Part shown: positions 50,235 to 58,369 of the stretch, one piece after another
How positions within the stretch are numbered: the stretch's first letter is position 1
How the letters are laid out: every line of letters begins with the position of its first letter
From: Amycolatopsis acidiphila
GTDB lineage: Bacteria > Actinomycetota > Actinomycetes > Mycobacteriales > Pseudonocardiaceae
Direction of reading: 5' to 3'
DNA length: 64,000 bases
Assembly (NCBI RefSeq): GCF_021391495.1
Contig: NZ_CP090063.1
Coordinates: 3,968,001 to 4,032,000, forward strand
Program-made: the position numbers and the translations under genes
Notes under the pieces: model-generated
What the model saw: the letters and a program-made list of their open reading frames with translations, nothing else
Databases searched by the model: none
Told to the model about the DNA's origin: nothing

Positions 50235-50251
50235 CCATCACGGCCCCGGGC
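50225..50251 (+). promoter_or_regulatory. Expression-platform hairpin of the guanidine riboswitch
   Basis: GCCCGG with CCGGGC, and inner GGCC with GGCC around ATCAC. It competes with the 3' end of the aptamer. No T-run, so translational or Rho-linked control is as likely as intrinsic termination. Confidence 0.55.
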
Positions 50252-50287
50252 TGCCTGCGTGGTCCGGGACCTGATCCGGAGGTGGAC

Positions 50288-51817
50288 ATGACCGTGACAC
50301 CAGCGCATCCCCGAACCGAGGCCGGCCAGGACGCGGGCGAGCTGTCCGCGTTCGGCTACGGCCAGCAGCTGCGGCGCAGGATCGGCGGCTACGGGTCGTT
50401 CGCCGCGGGGTTCTCGTTCGTCTCGATCCTGACGACCGTGTTCCAGCTGTTCTTCTTCGGCTTCTCCTTCGGCGGCCCGGCGTTCTTCTGGACCTGGCCG
50501 ATCGTGCTGGCCGGCCAGCTGCTCGTCGCGCTGTGCTTCGCCGAGCTCGCCGCCCGCTACCCGATCTCCGGGGCGATCTACCAATGGGCCAGCAGGCTCG
50601 GCGGGCGCGGATGGGGCTGGACCGCGGGCTGGCTGATGATGGTCGCGCAGGTGGTGACGCTCGCGGGCGCGGCGATCGCGCTGCAGGTAGTGCTGCCGCC
50701 GGTGTGGTCGGGCTTCCAGCTCGTGCGGGGCGACACCTCGCTCACCAGCACGTCCGGCGCGGCGAACGCGGTGGTGCTGGGCGTGCTGCTGCTCGCGGTC
50801 ACCACGGCCGTCAACGCGATCGGCGTGCGCCTGATGTCGGTGGTCAACAGCGTCGGCGTGACGTGTGAGCTGGTGGGGGTGGCGCTGCTGTGCGTCGCCC
50901 TGTTCTCGCACGCCGAGCGCGGTCCGGGCATCGTGCTGCGGACCGAGGGCCTGGCCGGGCACGGCTACCTGTGGGCGTTCGCGGTGTCCGGGCTGATGGC
51001 CGCCTACGTGCTGGTCGGGTTCGACAGCGCGGGCGAGCTGTCGGAGGAGACGCGGGATCCGCGCCGGACCACGCCGCGGACGATCCTGCGTGCCGTCCTG
51101 GTGTCCGGGCTGGGCGGCGCGCTGATGCTGCTGGCGACCCTGATGGCCGCCGCCAGCGTGACCGACGGCAGCCTCGGCGATCCGGCCCGCGGCCTGCCCT
51201 ACGTGCTGACCAGCAGGCTCGGCGACACACTGGGCCGGGTGTTCCTGGTCGACGTCGCGATCGCGGTGTCGGTGTGCACGCTGGCGATCCAGACCTCGGC
51301 GACCCGGATGGTGTTCTCCATGGCGCGCGACCGGGTGCTGCCGTTCGCGCGCGGGCTGTCGGCGGTCAACTCGCGCACCGGCACGCCGGTGCGGGCGTCC
51401 GCGTTGGTCGCCGTGCTCGCGGCCGCGTTGCTGCTGGTGAACGTGGGCAACGCCGCGTTGTTCACCACGCTCGCGAGCGTGTGCATCATGCTGCTGTACC
51501 TGGCCTACCTGATGGTGACGCTGCCGCTGCTCGTCCGGCGGCTGCGGGGCGGCGTGCGGCCGGCGGGGAACCTGTTCAGCCTGGGCCGCTGGGGCGTCGT
51601 GGTGAACGGGCTCGCGGTCGTCTGGGGTGCGCTCATGGCGGTGAACCTGGGCTGGCCGCGGGCCGAGGTCTTCGACCCGGCGGGCGGCAACCGCTACCTG
51701 CAGTGGTTCGCCCCGTTGTTCCTCATCGGCACGCTGCTGGTCGGCGCGCTGGCGTACGCCGTACAGGCGCGCCGCCCGGCCGAGACTCCCGCGCTGGCCC
51801 TGGAGGGTGCGGAATGA
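50288..51817 (+). CDS. APC-family amino acid/cation permease
   Basis: A 509-residue permease with 12 or so helices, of the APC superfamily (amino acid/polyamine, UCP/GABA permease-like). Hallmarks: RRRIGGYGSFAAGFSFVSIL near the first helix, YPISGAIYQWASRLGGRGWGWTAGWL, VGFDSAGELSEETRDPRRTTPRTIL, and TRMVFSMARDRVLPFARGL. ATG 50288 has GGAGG five bases upstream. First gene behind the guanidine riboswitch, so it likely imports guanidine-containing compounds or related amines. The stop overlaps the next ATG (ATGA). Confidence 0.9.
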   Translation: MTVTPAHPRTEAGQDAGELSAFGYGQQLRRRIGGYGSFAAGFSFVSILTTVFQLFFFGFSFGGPAFFWTWPIVLAGQLLVALCFAELAARYPISGAIYQWASRLGGRGWGWTAGWLMMVAQVVTLAGAAIALQVVLPPVWSGFQLVRGDTSLTSTSGAANAVVLGVLLLAVTTAVNAIGVRLMSVVNSVGVTCELVGVALLCVALFSHAERGPGIVLRTEGLAGHGYLWAFAVSGLMAAYVLVGFDSAGELSEETRDPRRTTPRTILRAVLVSGLGGALMLLATLMAAASVTDGSLGDPARGLPYVLTSRLGDTLGRVFLVDVAIAVSVCTLAIQTSATRMVFSMARDRVLPFARGLSAVNSRTGTPVRASALVAVLAAALLLVNVGNAALFTTLASVCIMLLYLAYLMVTLPLLVRRLRGGVRPAGNLFSLGRWGVVVNGLAVVWGALMAVNLGWPRAEVFDPAGGNRYLQWFAPLFLIGTLLVGALAYAVQARRPAETPALALEGAE

Positions 51818-52515
51818 GCGAGGTGCTGCTGTCCCACGAGATCCCCGGCGGCGCCGCGTGGTCGGTCCTGGTGCGGGCCGGACGCGAGCTGCGGCTCACC
51901 GCGCTCGAGGCGGGCGCCAACTGCTCCACGCTGCTGTACGCGGCGCACCACCCCGTCGACCGGCTCAACGTGCCGGACACCCTCAAGGCGCAGATGAGCG
52001 CGCGGGTGCACGCGCCGATGGTGCTGATGTCCGACCGGGGTACCGCGCTGTGCTCGGTCACCGGGTCGTCGCTGGACTGGCACGACGCGTTGTGCGGCCA
52101 TTCCTGCGACGCGCAGCTGGAAAGGCTCGGCCCGTCGAGCTACCACGCCGAGCGCAACGCCTGGCGCCGCTCCGCCCGCGCGGGCCTGCTCGGCGAGCTG
52201 CGCAAACACGGCCGCGGCCCGGCCGACCTGCACGCCTGCGTCAACTTCTTCGCGAAGGTCGCCACCTCCGGCGATGGCACCCTCACGTTCATGCCGGGCC
52301 ACGCGTCGGCGGGCGACTGGGTCACCTTGCGCGCCGAACAGGACGTCCTCGTCGTGCTGTCCACGTCCCCGCATCCACTCGATCCACAATGGACGCCTCC
52401 CGCCGTGCTCGCCGAGGTCCGGGCCACGGCCGTACCCGGTGCCGACGACCCGTCGTGGACGTTCCGCGACGAGAGCGCACGTGCTCTGCGAGCCGCCCGG
52501 GAGGTGCTGGCATGA
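51814..52515 (+). CDS. DUF1989 protein (urea carboxylase-associated protein 1; carboxyguanidine deiminase subunit-like)
   Basis: A 233-residue DUF1989 protein, first of a tandem pair. Segments: HEIPGGAAWSVLVRAGRELRLTAL, GANCSTLLYAAHHPVDRLNVPDTLKAQ, LCGHSCDAQLE with Cys pairs, FFAKV and ADGTLTFMPGHASAGDWVTLRAEQD. Homologues with the partner subunit were shown elsewhere to form a carboxyguanidine deiminase that makes allophanate; here that role is inferred from riboswitch and neighbours. ATG overlaps the permease stop. Cys residues near 95-100 may bind metal. Confidence 0.85.
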   Translation: MSEVLLSHEIPGGAAWSVLVRAGRELRLTALEAGANCSTLLYAAHHPVDRLNVPDTLKAQMSARVHAPMVLMSDRGTALCSVTGSSLDWHDALCGHSCDAQLERLGPSSYHAERNAWRRSARAGLLGELRKHGRGPADLHACVNFFAKVATSGDGTLTFMPGHASAGDWVTLRAEQDVLVVLSTSPHPLDPQWTPPAVLAEVRATAVPGADDPSWTFRDESARALRAAREVLA

Positions 52516-53165
52516 CCGGGACGATCCTGCCCGTCCGGGAGAGCGAGCTCGACCCGGCGACGGCCGTGCTGGACGTGACGGTGGCCGACGGGGACGGCCA
52601 TCTCGGCGTCATCCCGGCCGGCGGCAGCCTCCGCATCGTGGACCTGCACGGGAACCAGGCCGTCGACACGCTGTTCTACGACGCGGCCGACGTCGGCAAC
52701 CGGTACAGCGCGATGGACACCGTGCGCGAACAGGGCGCGGCGTACCTCACCGCGGGCTCGCGGCTGTTGTCGGTGAACCTCGACGTGCTCGCCACCATCA
52801 CCGCGGACACCTGCGGGCGGCACGACACCCTCGGCGGGGCGTGCGCGCAGGAGTCCAATGTGGTCCGCTACGGCGAGCACACCCGGCACCAGCACGCGTG
52901 CCGGGAGACGTTCCTGCGCTACGGCGCCGAGGTGGGGATCGGCGCCCGCGACCTCGGGCACAACATCAACTTCTTCATGAACGTGCCGCTGACCGCGGAC
53001 GGCGGGCTGAGCTTCGAAGACGGCCTGTCCGGGCCGGGCAAGTACGTCGAGGTGCGCGCCGAGCGCGACCTGTACGTGCTGATCAGCAACTGCCCGCAGC
53101 TGAACAACCCCTGCAACGGCTGGGACCCCACGCCGGTCCGGCTGCTCGGGTGGTGGCGCGCATGA
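52512..53165 (+). CDS. DUF1989 protein (urea carboxylase-associated protein 2; carboxyguanidine deiminase subunit-like)
   Basis: A 217-residue DUF1989 protein, second subunit of the pair. VIPAGGSLRIVDLHGNQAVDTLFYDAAD, NRYSAMDTVREQGAAYLTAG, CGRHDTLGGACAQESN, LGHNINFFMNVPLTADGGLSF and PGKYVEVRAERDLYVLISNCPQLNNPCNGW are family features, with conserved Cys, His and Asn around the C-G-R-H-D and N-C-P motifs. Stop/start overlaps (ATGA) at both ends show translation coupled with the neighbours, in keeping with a 1:1 complex. Deiminates carboxyguanidine to allophanate by inference. Confidence 0.87.
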   Translation: MTGTILPVRESELDPATAVLDVTVADGDGHLGVIPAGGSLRIVDLHGNQAVDTLFYDAADVGNRYSAMDTVREQGAAYLTAGSRLLSVNLDVLATITADTCGRHDTLGGACAQESNVVRYGEHTRHQHACRETFLRYGAEVGIGARDLGHNINFFMNVPLTADGGLSFEDGLSGPGKYVEVRAERDLYVLISNCPQLNNPCNGWDPTPVRLLGWWRA

Positions 53166-55201
53166 CCACGATGGACGCCCGGCAGGCCACCGCGACCATG
53201 GCCGTGCTGGCCCCGGGCACCCAGACGACCGTGCAGGACCTCGCCGGACGCGGCGGCATGTGGGACGTCGGCGTGCCTCCTTCGGGCGCCTGGGACGACC
53301 TGTCGTTCGCGCTCGCCAACCTCGCCGTCGGCAACCCGCCGGCCGCCGCGGGACTGGAGGCCGTGGTCACCGGCCCGGTGCTGCGGTTCGACCGCCGGAC
53401 CACCGTATGCCTCACGGGCGCGGCACCGGAGGCCACTGTGGACGGTCGTCCGCTGCGGCCCGGGATGGTCACCTCGGTCCTGCCTGGATCCATTGTGGAC
53501 ATCGGCCGGTGCGGTGGTCCCGGGATGCGGGCGTACCTCGCCGTCGGCGGTGGTCTCGTCGTGCCGGAGGTGTTCGGCAGCCGGACGACGTTCCTGCTCG
53601 GCGGGTTCGGTGGCTTCGGCGGCCGGGCGCTGACCGCCGGGGACGAGCTCGTCGTCGGCCGCACGGAGAACCTGGCCGCGCCCGTGGACGTGACCGCGCT
53701 GCTGCCGCCGATGAAGACGAACTGGACGGTGCGCGTGCTGGCGGGCCCGCACGGCGCTCCGGAGCATCTCACGCCCGAAGGCGCGGCCGAACTCCTCGCC
53801 GCCGCCTGGACGGTCGACCACCGCGCCGACCGCACCGGTGTGCGCCTCGCCGGCCCGGCACCGCGGTGGGCCCGGCAGGACGGTGGCGAGGCCGGGCTGC
53901 ACCCGTCCAACATCCACGACAGCGCCTATCCGGTCGGCGGGATCATGCTGTCCGGGGACACGCCGGTCGTCGTCGGCCCGGACGGCCCGAGCCTCGGGGG
54001 GTTCGTGGTGCCGTTCACCGTGATCCGGGCCGACCGCTGGATCTTCGCGCAGGCCCGCCCCGGCGACGCGATCCGGCTGGTGCTGGTGTCACCGGAGGAC
54101 GCCGAGACCGCCAACACGCGGCGCTCGGCCCTGCTCGCCGATCCGCGGGCCGCGGTCGCCGCGGAGTTCGAGCGGACCTTGGCCGGACTGCCCGCCACCG
54201 CGCCGGTGCCGCCCGCAGCGCGGCCGGAGTTGTTGCGGGAGCACGGCTTGCTGCTCGAACGGCCGGCCGCGGGTCCCGCGCCCGCGCTGGTGATCCGCCG
54301 TGCCGGGGACCACCATCTGCTCGTCGAGGCCGGCCCCGCGGTGCTGGACCTGCGGGTCCGGGTGTGGATCCACCTGCTGGCGCGGGCCCTGCGGGCCGCC
54401 GCCACCGCCGGGGTCGAGGAACTGGTCGAGGGGGTGCGTTCGCTGCTGGTGCGGGTCGACCCGGACCGGCTGCCCCTCCCCCGGCTCGCCGGGCTGCTCG
54501 GCGAGCTGGCCGCGCAGGTGCCGGACCCGGCGGGGGTGACGCTGGACGTGCGCGAGGTGACCCTGCCGATCGCGTTCGACCATCCCGCCGCGCACGAGGC
54601 GATGACCCGGTACGCCCGCTCGGTACGCCCGGACGCGCCGTGGTGCCCGGACAACGTCGAGTTCATCCGGCGCATCAACGACCTGCCGGAACGGGACGAC
54701 GTGTTCCGGCTCGTCCAGGAGGCGACGTACCTGGTCATCGGGCTCGGCGACGTCTACCTCGGGGCGCCGGTCGCGTTGCCGATCGATCCGCGGCACCGGC
54801 TGGTCACCACGAAGTACGACCCGGCGCGCACCTGGACCCCGCAGAACGCCGTCGGCATCGGCGGGGTGTACCTGTGCGTCTACGGCATGGAGGGGCCCGG
54901 GGGGTACCAGCTGGTCGGGCGGACGGTGCCGGTGTGGCGGCACGTGCCCGGCTCCGCGGAGCCGCCGTGGCTGCTGCGCCAGTTCGACCGCCTGCGGTTC
55001 GTGCCCGTCACGGCCGAGGAGCTCGCGGACCGGCGGGCGGACGTCAAGGCGGGCCGGCGGACACTCGCCTGCGCGCCCGCGACGTTCGCACTGTCCGAAG
55101 TGGATGAGCTGGAGGCGCGGCACCGGGAGGAGATCACCCGGTTCCGGGCCGGCCGGCAGGCGGCTTTCCACGCCGAGCGGGAGAGGTGGCAGACCCGGTG
55201 A
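53162..55201 (+). CDS. AHS2-AHS1 carboxyltransferase protein of the urea/guanidine carboxylase family, without biotin domains
   Basis: A 679-residue protein. Residues about 10-330 are the AHS2 (KipA/PxpC-like) half: TTVQDLAGRGGMWDVGVPPSG, AYLAVGGGLVVPEVFGSRTT, HPSNIHDSAYPVGGIMLSGDTPVVVGPDGPSLGG in pieces. Residues about 365-600 are the AHS1 (KipI/PxpB-like) half: HHLLVEAGPAVLDLRVRVWIH, IAFDHPAAHEA, YLVIGLGDVYLGAP. The usual urea or guanidine carboxylase has a biotin carboxylase N-terminus and BCCP C-terminus of the same chain; both are missing, and neither is elsewhere in the window. The gene therefore needs a separate biotin carboxylase/BCCP or does something else. Confidence 0.82.
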   Translation: MTTMDARQATATMAVLAPGTQTTVQDLAGRGGMWDVGVPPSGAWDDLSFALANLAVGNPPAAAGLEAVVTGPVLRFDRRTTVCLTGAAPEATVDGRPLRPGMVTSVLPGSIVDIGRCGGPGMRAYLAVGGGLVVPEVFGSRTTFLLGGFGGFGGRALTAGDELVVGRTENLAAPVDVTALLPPMKTNWTVRVLAGPHGAPEHLTPEGAAELLAAAWTVDHRADRTGVRLAGPAPRWARQDGGEAGLHPSNIHDSAYPVGGIMLSGDTPVVVGPDGPSLGGFVVPFTVIRADRWIFAQARPGDAIRLVLVSPEDAETANTRRSALLADPRAAVAAEFERTLAGLPATAPVPPAARPELLREHGLLLERPAAGPAPALVIRRAGDHHLLVEAGPAVLDLRVRVWIHLLARALRAAATAGVEELVEGVRSLLVRVDPDRLPLPRLAGLLGELAAQVPDPAGVTLDVREVTLPIAFDHPAAHEAMTRYARSVRPDAPWCPDNVEFIRRINDLPERDDVFRLVQEATYLVIGLGDVYLGAPVALPIDPRHRLVTTKYDPARTWTPQNAVGIGGVYLCVYGMEGPGGYQLVGRTVPVWRHVPGSAEPPWLLRQFDRLRFVPVTAEELADRRADVKAGRRTLACAPATFALSEVDELEARHREEITRFRAGRQAAFHAERERWQTR

Positions 55202-56841
55202 ACAACGATCCACTGGCCGCGCTGAAGGCCGCGCGGGAGATCGGGCAACCCGCGTTCATCACCCTCCTCGACGAGGACCGCGTCCGCGAGCCGTCCACCT
55301 CGGACGGTCCGCTCGCCGGAGTGCCGTTCGCGGTCAAGGACAACATCGACGTCGCCGGGGTGCCGACGACGGCGGCGTGCCCGGATCTCACGACCCCGGC
55401 GAGCGAATCGGCCTTCGCCGTGCGACGGCTGCACGAGCACGGGGCGGTGCCGATCGGGAAGACCAACCTCGACCAGTTCGCGACCGGTCTGGTCGGCACC
55501 CGCTCCCCCTACGGCACCTGCCACAGTGCCGCCTCGGTCGCGCATGTCAGCGGCGGCAGCAGCTCCGGCAGCGCGGTCGCGGTGGCACTCGGGGTGGTGC
55601 CGTTCGCACTCGGGACCGACACCGCGGGCAGCGGACGGGTGCCGGCGGCGTTCAACGGCCTCGTCGGCGTGAAGCCGTCGCGCGGACTGGTGTCGACGCG
55701 GGGTGTGCTGCCCGCGTGCCCGTCGCTGGACTGCGTCACGACGCTGACCAGGACGGTCACCGACGCGCGTCCCGTGCTGGACGCGCTGATCGCCCACGAC
55801 GCGGAAGATCCGTATGCACGGCCGATGCCCGCACTGCTGCCGGCGGGTGTCGCGCGACGAATGCGGGTGGTCGCGGTGCCGGACGGACCGCTGGACCTGG
55901 ACCCGGAGCACGCCCAGGCGTGGACGGCGGCGCTCGCGCACGCCGCCGCGGTCGGGCAGGTGGTGCGGGTGGACGTCGGGCCGTTCCTGGCGGCGGCACG
56001 GCTGCTGTACGAAGCGGCGTTCGTCGCGGAGCGGCTCGCGGTCTTCGGGCACCTGCTGGAGGAGGGCCGGCAGGTCGATCCGACGGTGCGGCAGATCGTG
56101 CTGGGAGCGCGGCGCTTCTCCGGCGCGGACGCGTTCAGCGGGCTCCACGAGCTCGCCCGGTTGCGGTCGGTGGCCAAGCGGGTCTTCGCCGGGGCCGACG
56201 CGGTGCTGCTGCCCGTCACCCCGGGGCATCCGACGCTCGCCGAGGTGGCGGCGGACCCGGTCGGAGCGAACTCACGCCTCGGCACGTTCACGAACATGGC
56301 GAACCTGCTGGACCTGTGCGCGGTGGCGGTGCCTGCGGGGCAGCGCCCGGACGGCCTGCCGTTCGGGGTGCAGCTGCTCGCCCCGGCGTTCGCGGACGGG
56401 CCGTTGCTGGACTTCGCCGCGCGCTGGACCGGTGAGCCGGTGGAACCTCCGCCGGTGCGGACCCTGCTCGCCGTCGCCGGTGCCCACCTGACGGGCCAGC
56501 CCGCGAACGCGGACCTCGTCCGGCTCGGCGGCGTCCTGCACAGCCGCGGCCGCACCGGGCCCGGCTACCGGATGTACACAGTGGACGGTCCGTTCCCGCG
56601 ACCCGGCCTGCTGCACACCGGCGACGGGCCCGCGGCGGGGATCGAGGTGGAGGTGTGGGACCTGCCGCAGGCCGCGCTCGGCGCGTTGCTGCCCACCATC
56701 GCCGAGCCGCTGCACCTGGGCCCGCTCGGCCTCGACGACGGAAGCACCGTCCTCGGGTTCGTCGCGGACACCGGCTGCGCCGACTCCACGCGCGACATCA
56801 CCGCGTACGGCGGCTGGCGAGCATACCTCGCGGGCCGCTGA
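55198..56841 (+). CDS. atzF: Allophanate hydrolase
   Basis: A 547-residue amidase-signature enzyme that splits allophanate to ammonia and CO2. The Ser-cisSer-Lys triad is visible: Lys in VPFAVKDNID, Gly/Ser-rich SGGSSSGSAVAVALG, and the nucleophile Ser in GTDTAGSGRVPAAFNG. The C-terminal allophanate hydrolase domain (HLTGQPANADLVRLGGVLHS to ITAYGGWRAYLAGR, about 110 residues) is complete. GTG start overlaps the previous stop as GTGA. Last enzyme of the guanidine operon; stop meets the next gene's stop as TGATCA (convergent). Confidence 0.92.
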   Translation: MNNDPLAALKAAREIGQPAFITLLDEDRVREPSTSDGPLAGVPFAVKDNIDVAGVPTTAACPDLTTPASESAFAVRRLHEHGAVPIGKTNLDQFATGLVGTRSPYGTCHSAASVAHVSGGSSSGSAVAVALGVVPFALGTDTAGSGRVPAAFNGLVGVKPSRGLVSTRGVLPACPSLDCVTTLTRTVTDARPVLDALIAHDAEDPYARPMPALLPAGVARRMRVVAVPDGPLDLDPEHAQAWTAALAHAAAVGQVVRVDVGPFLAAARLLYEAAFVAERLAVFGHLLEEGRQVDPTVRQIVLGARRFSGADAFSGLHELARLRSVAKRVFAGADAVLLPVTPGHPTLAEVAADPVGANSRLGTFTNMANLLDLCAVAVPAGQRPDGLPFGVQLLAPAFADGPLLDFAARWTGEPVEPPPVRTLLAVAGAHLTGQPANADLVRLGGVLHSRGRTGPGYRMYTVDGPFPRPGLLHTGDGPAAGIEVEVWDLPQAALGALLPTIAEPLHLGPLGLDDGSTVLGFVADTGCADSTRDITAYGGWRAYLAGR

Positions 56842-58308
56842 TCAGGCTCCGCGCGCCACCACGCGGACAGTCTCGAGTGACGGGTCCGCGGCGTCCGGAA
56901 TGGACATTCCCGCAGCCAGGCCCGAGCGCAGGTAGTCCAGCACCTCCCGGGTGATGACCTCACCCGGGAGGACGGCCGGGGCGCCCGGCGGATACGGGGT
57001 GAGCATCTCCGCGGCGACCCGGCCGGCCGCCTGGCCGGCGCCGAGCTGTTCCGCCGGACCGAAGAAGGCGTCCCGCGGCAGCATCGCGGTGTGCAGGCGC
57101 AGCTCGTCCGGCGACGGCAGGTCGACCGGCTTCGGCCGGGGCAGGCTCCCGCTCGCCGCGCACAAGGCCTCGAGTGCGTCCACCAGGACGGCGGCGGTCT
57201 CCTCGCTGTCGGCGTGGGTGAACTGGGCGACGATCCGCCGGTGGTCGGACAGGCCGACGGTGACCCGCCGGTGCTCGCGCAACCAGTCCGCTGCCTGGTA
57301 GCCGCTGATGCCGAGGCCGGACACGTCGACGACCACCTTGAGCGGGTCGATCGAGCGCGCCAGCGCGGGGCCGAGGAACTCCTCGCCCAGCACGCGCAGC
57401 CCGGGCAGCCCGTCGACCCGGGCCCGCACCCCCGTCACCAGCGACAGCGCGGCGTCGAGCAACTGCTTGCCGTGCTGGACCATCTGGCGCCGCCAGCCGT
57501 CCAAAGTGGCGTAGACGAGCGAGGTGGCGCTGGTGGTGCCGAGCAGGTCCTCGCGCGCCTTGAGCACGGCCGGGTCCACCCGGTCGCCCTGCAGGTGGAA
57601 CACCGAGCTCTGCTCGACCGCGGCGCCCATCTTGTGCACGCTGGTCACGCACAGGTCGGCGCCGGCGTTCATCGCCCACGGCGGCAGGTCGGCGTGGAAC
57701 GGCAGGTGCGCGCCCCACGCCTCGTCGACGATCAGCGGGACGCCGAACTCGTGGCACACCCGCGCGATCGCCTCGATGTCGCCGCAGGTGCCGTAGTCGG
57801 TCGGGGTGACCAGCAGCATGCCCTTGGCCCAGGGCTCCCGCTCGAAGGCCGCGCGCACCTCGTCCGGGCCCGGCGGGTGGCTCAGGTGCAGGTCCGCGTC
57901 CCAGCGCGGGTCCACCCACACCGGCGCGACCCCGCTGACGATGAGGCCCGAGATCACCGACTTGTGCGCGTGCCGCACCACCAGCAGCTTTTCGTGCGGC
58001 CCGGCGACCGCGAGCATCGCGCTCTTGACCGAGAGCGAGCTGCCGCAGGTGGAGAAGAACGTGTGCTCCGCGCTGACCGCGTCGGCCATCAGCTCCTGCG
58101 CCTGCGCCAGTACCCCGTGCCGCATGAGGCGGTCGTCCAGCCCGTTCACCGAGATGACGTCGGCGGTGAACACGTCCTCGCCGACGACGTCGAGTACGCG
58201 CGGGTCCGCCCCGCGGCCCTGCTTGTGCCCCGGCGGGTTGAACGGGACGAAGCCGTTATCGCGGAACTCCCGCAGCGCTTCCAGCACCGGCGCGCGACTG
58301 TGATCCAT
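56842..58308 (-). CDS. Orn/Lys/Arg decarboxylase-family PLP enzyme
   Basis: A 488-residue fold-type I PLP enzyme of the short (bacillary SpeA/YaaO-like) Orn/Lys/Arg decarboxylase class. Features: FVPFNPPGHKQGRG near the N-terminus, TFFSTCGSSLSVKSAML, LVTPTDYGTCGDIEAIARVCHE, DEAWGAHLPFH and the PLP lysine in CVTSVHKMGAAVEQ (SxHK). Arg decarboxylation makes agmatine, a guanidino compound, which would link it to the guanidine operon next door; Lys or Orn are alternatives. Start ATG 58308 has GAGGG almost touching it; the frame extends to ATG 58371, so the start is uncertain. Confidence 0.87.
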   Translation of the reverse strand: MDHSRAPVLEALREFRDNGFVPFNPPGHKQGRGADPRVLDVVGEDVFTADVISVNGLDDRLMRHGVLAQAQELMADAVSAEHTFFSTCGSSLSVKSAMLAVAGPHEKLLVVRHAHKSVISGLIVSGVAPVWVDPRWDADLHLSHPPGPDEVRAAFEREPWAKGMLLVTPTDYGTCGDIEAIARVCHEFGVPLIVDEAWGAHLPFHADLPPWAMNAGADLCVTSVHKMGAAVEQSSVFHLQGDRVDPAVLKAREDLLGTTSATSLVYATLDGWRRQMVQHGKQLLDAALSLVTGVRARVDGLPGLRVLGEEFLGPALARSIDPLKVVVDVSGLGISGYQAADWLREHRRVTVGLSDHRRIVAQFTHADSEETAAVLVDALEALCAASGSLPRPKPVDLPSPDELRLHTAMLPRDAFFGPAEQLGAGQAAGRVAAEMLTPYPPGAPAVLPGEVITREVLDYLRSGLAAGMSIPDAADPSLETVRVVARGA

Positions 58309-58369
58309 ACCCTCAGTAGTGCCCTGCTGCCGACCGGGTGAAACCCCTGCTCCGGGGTAGTCGTACGGC

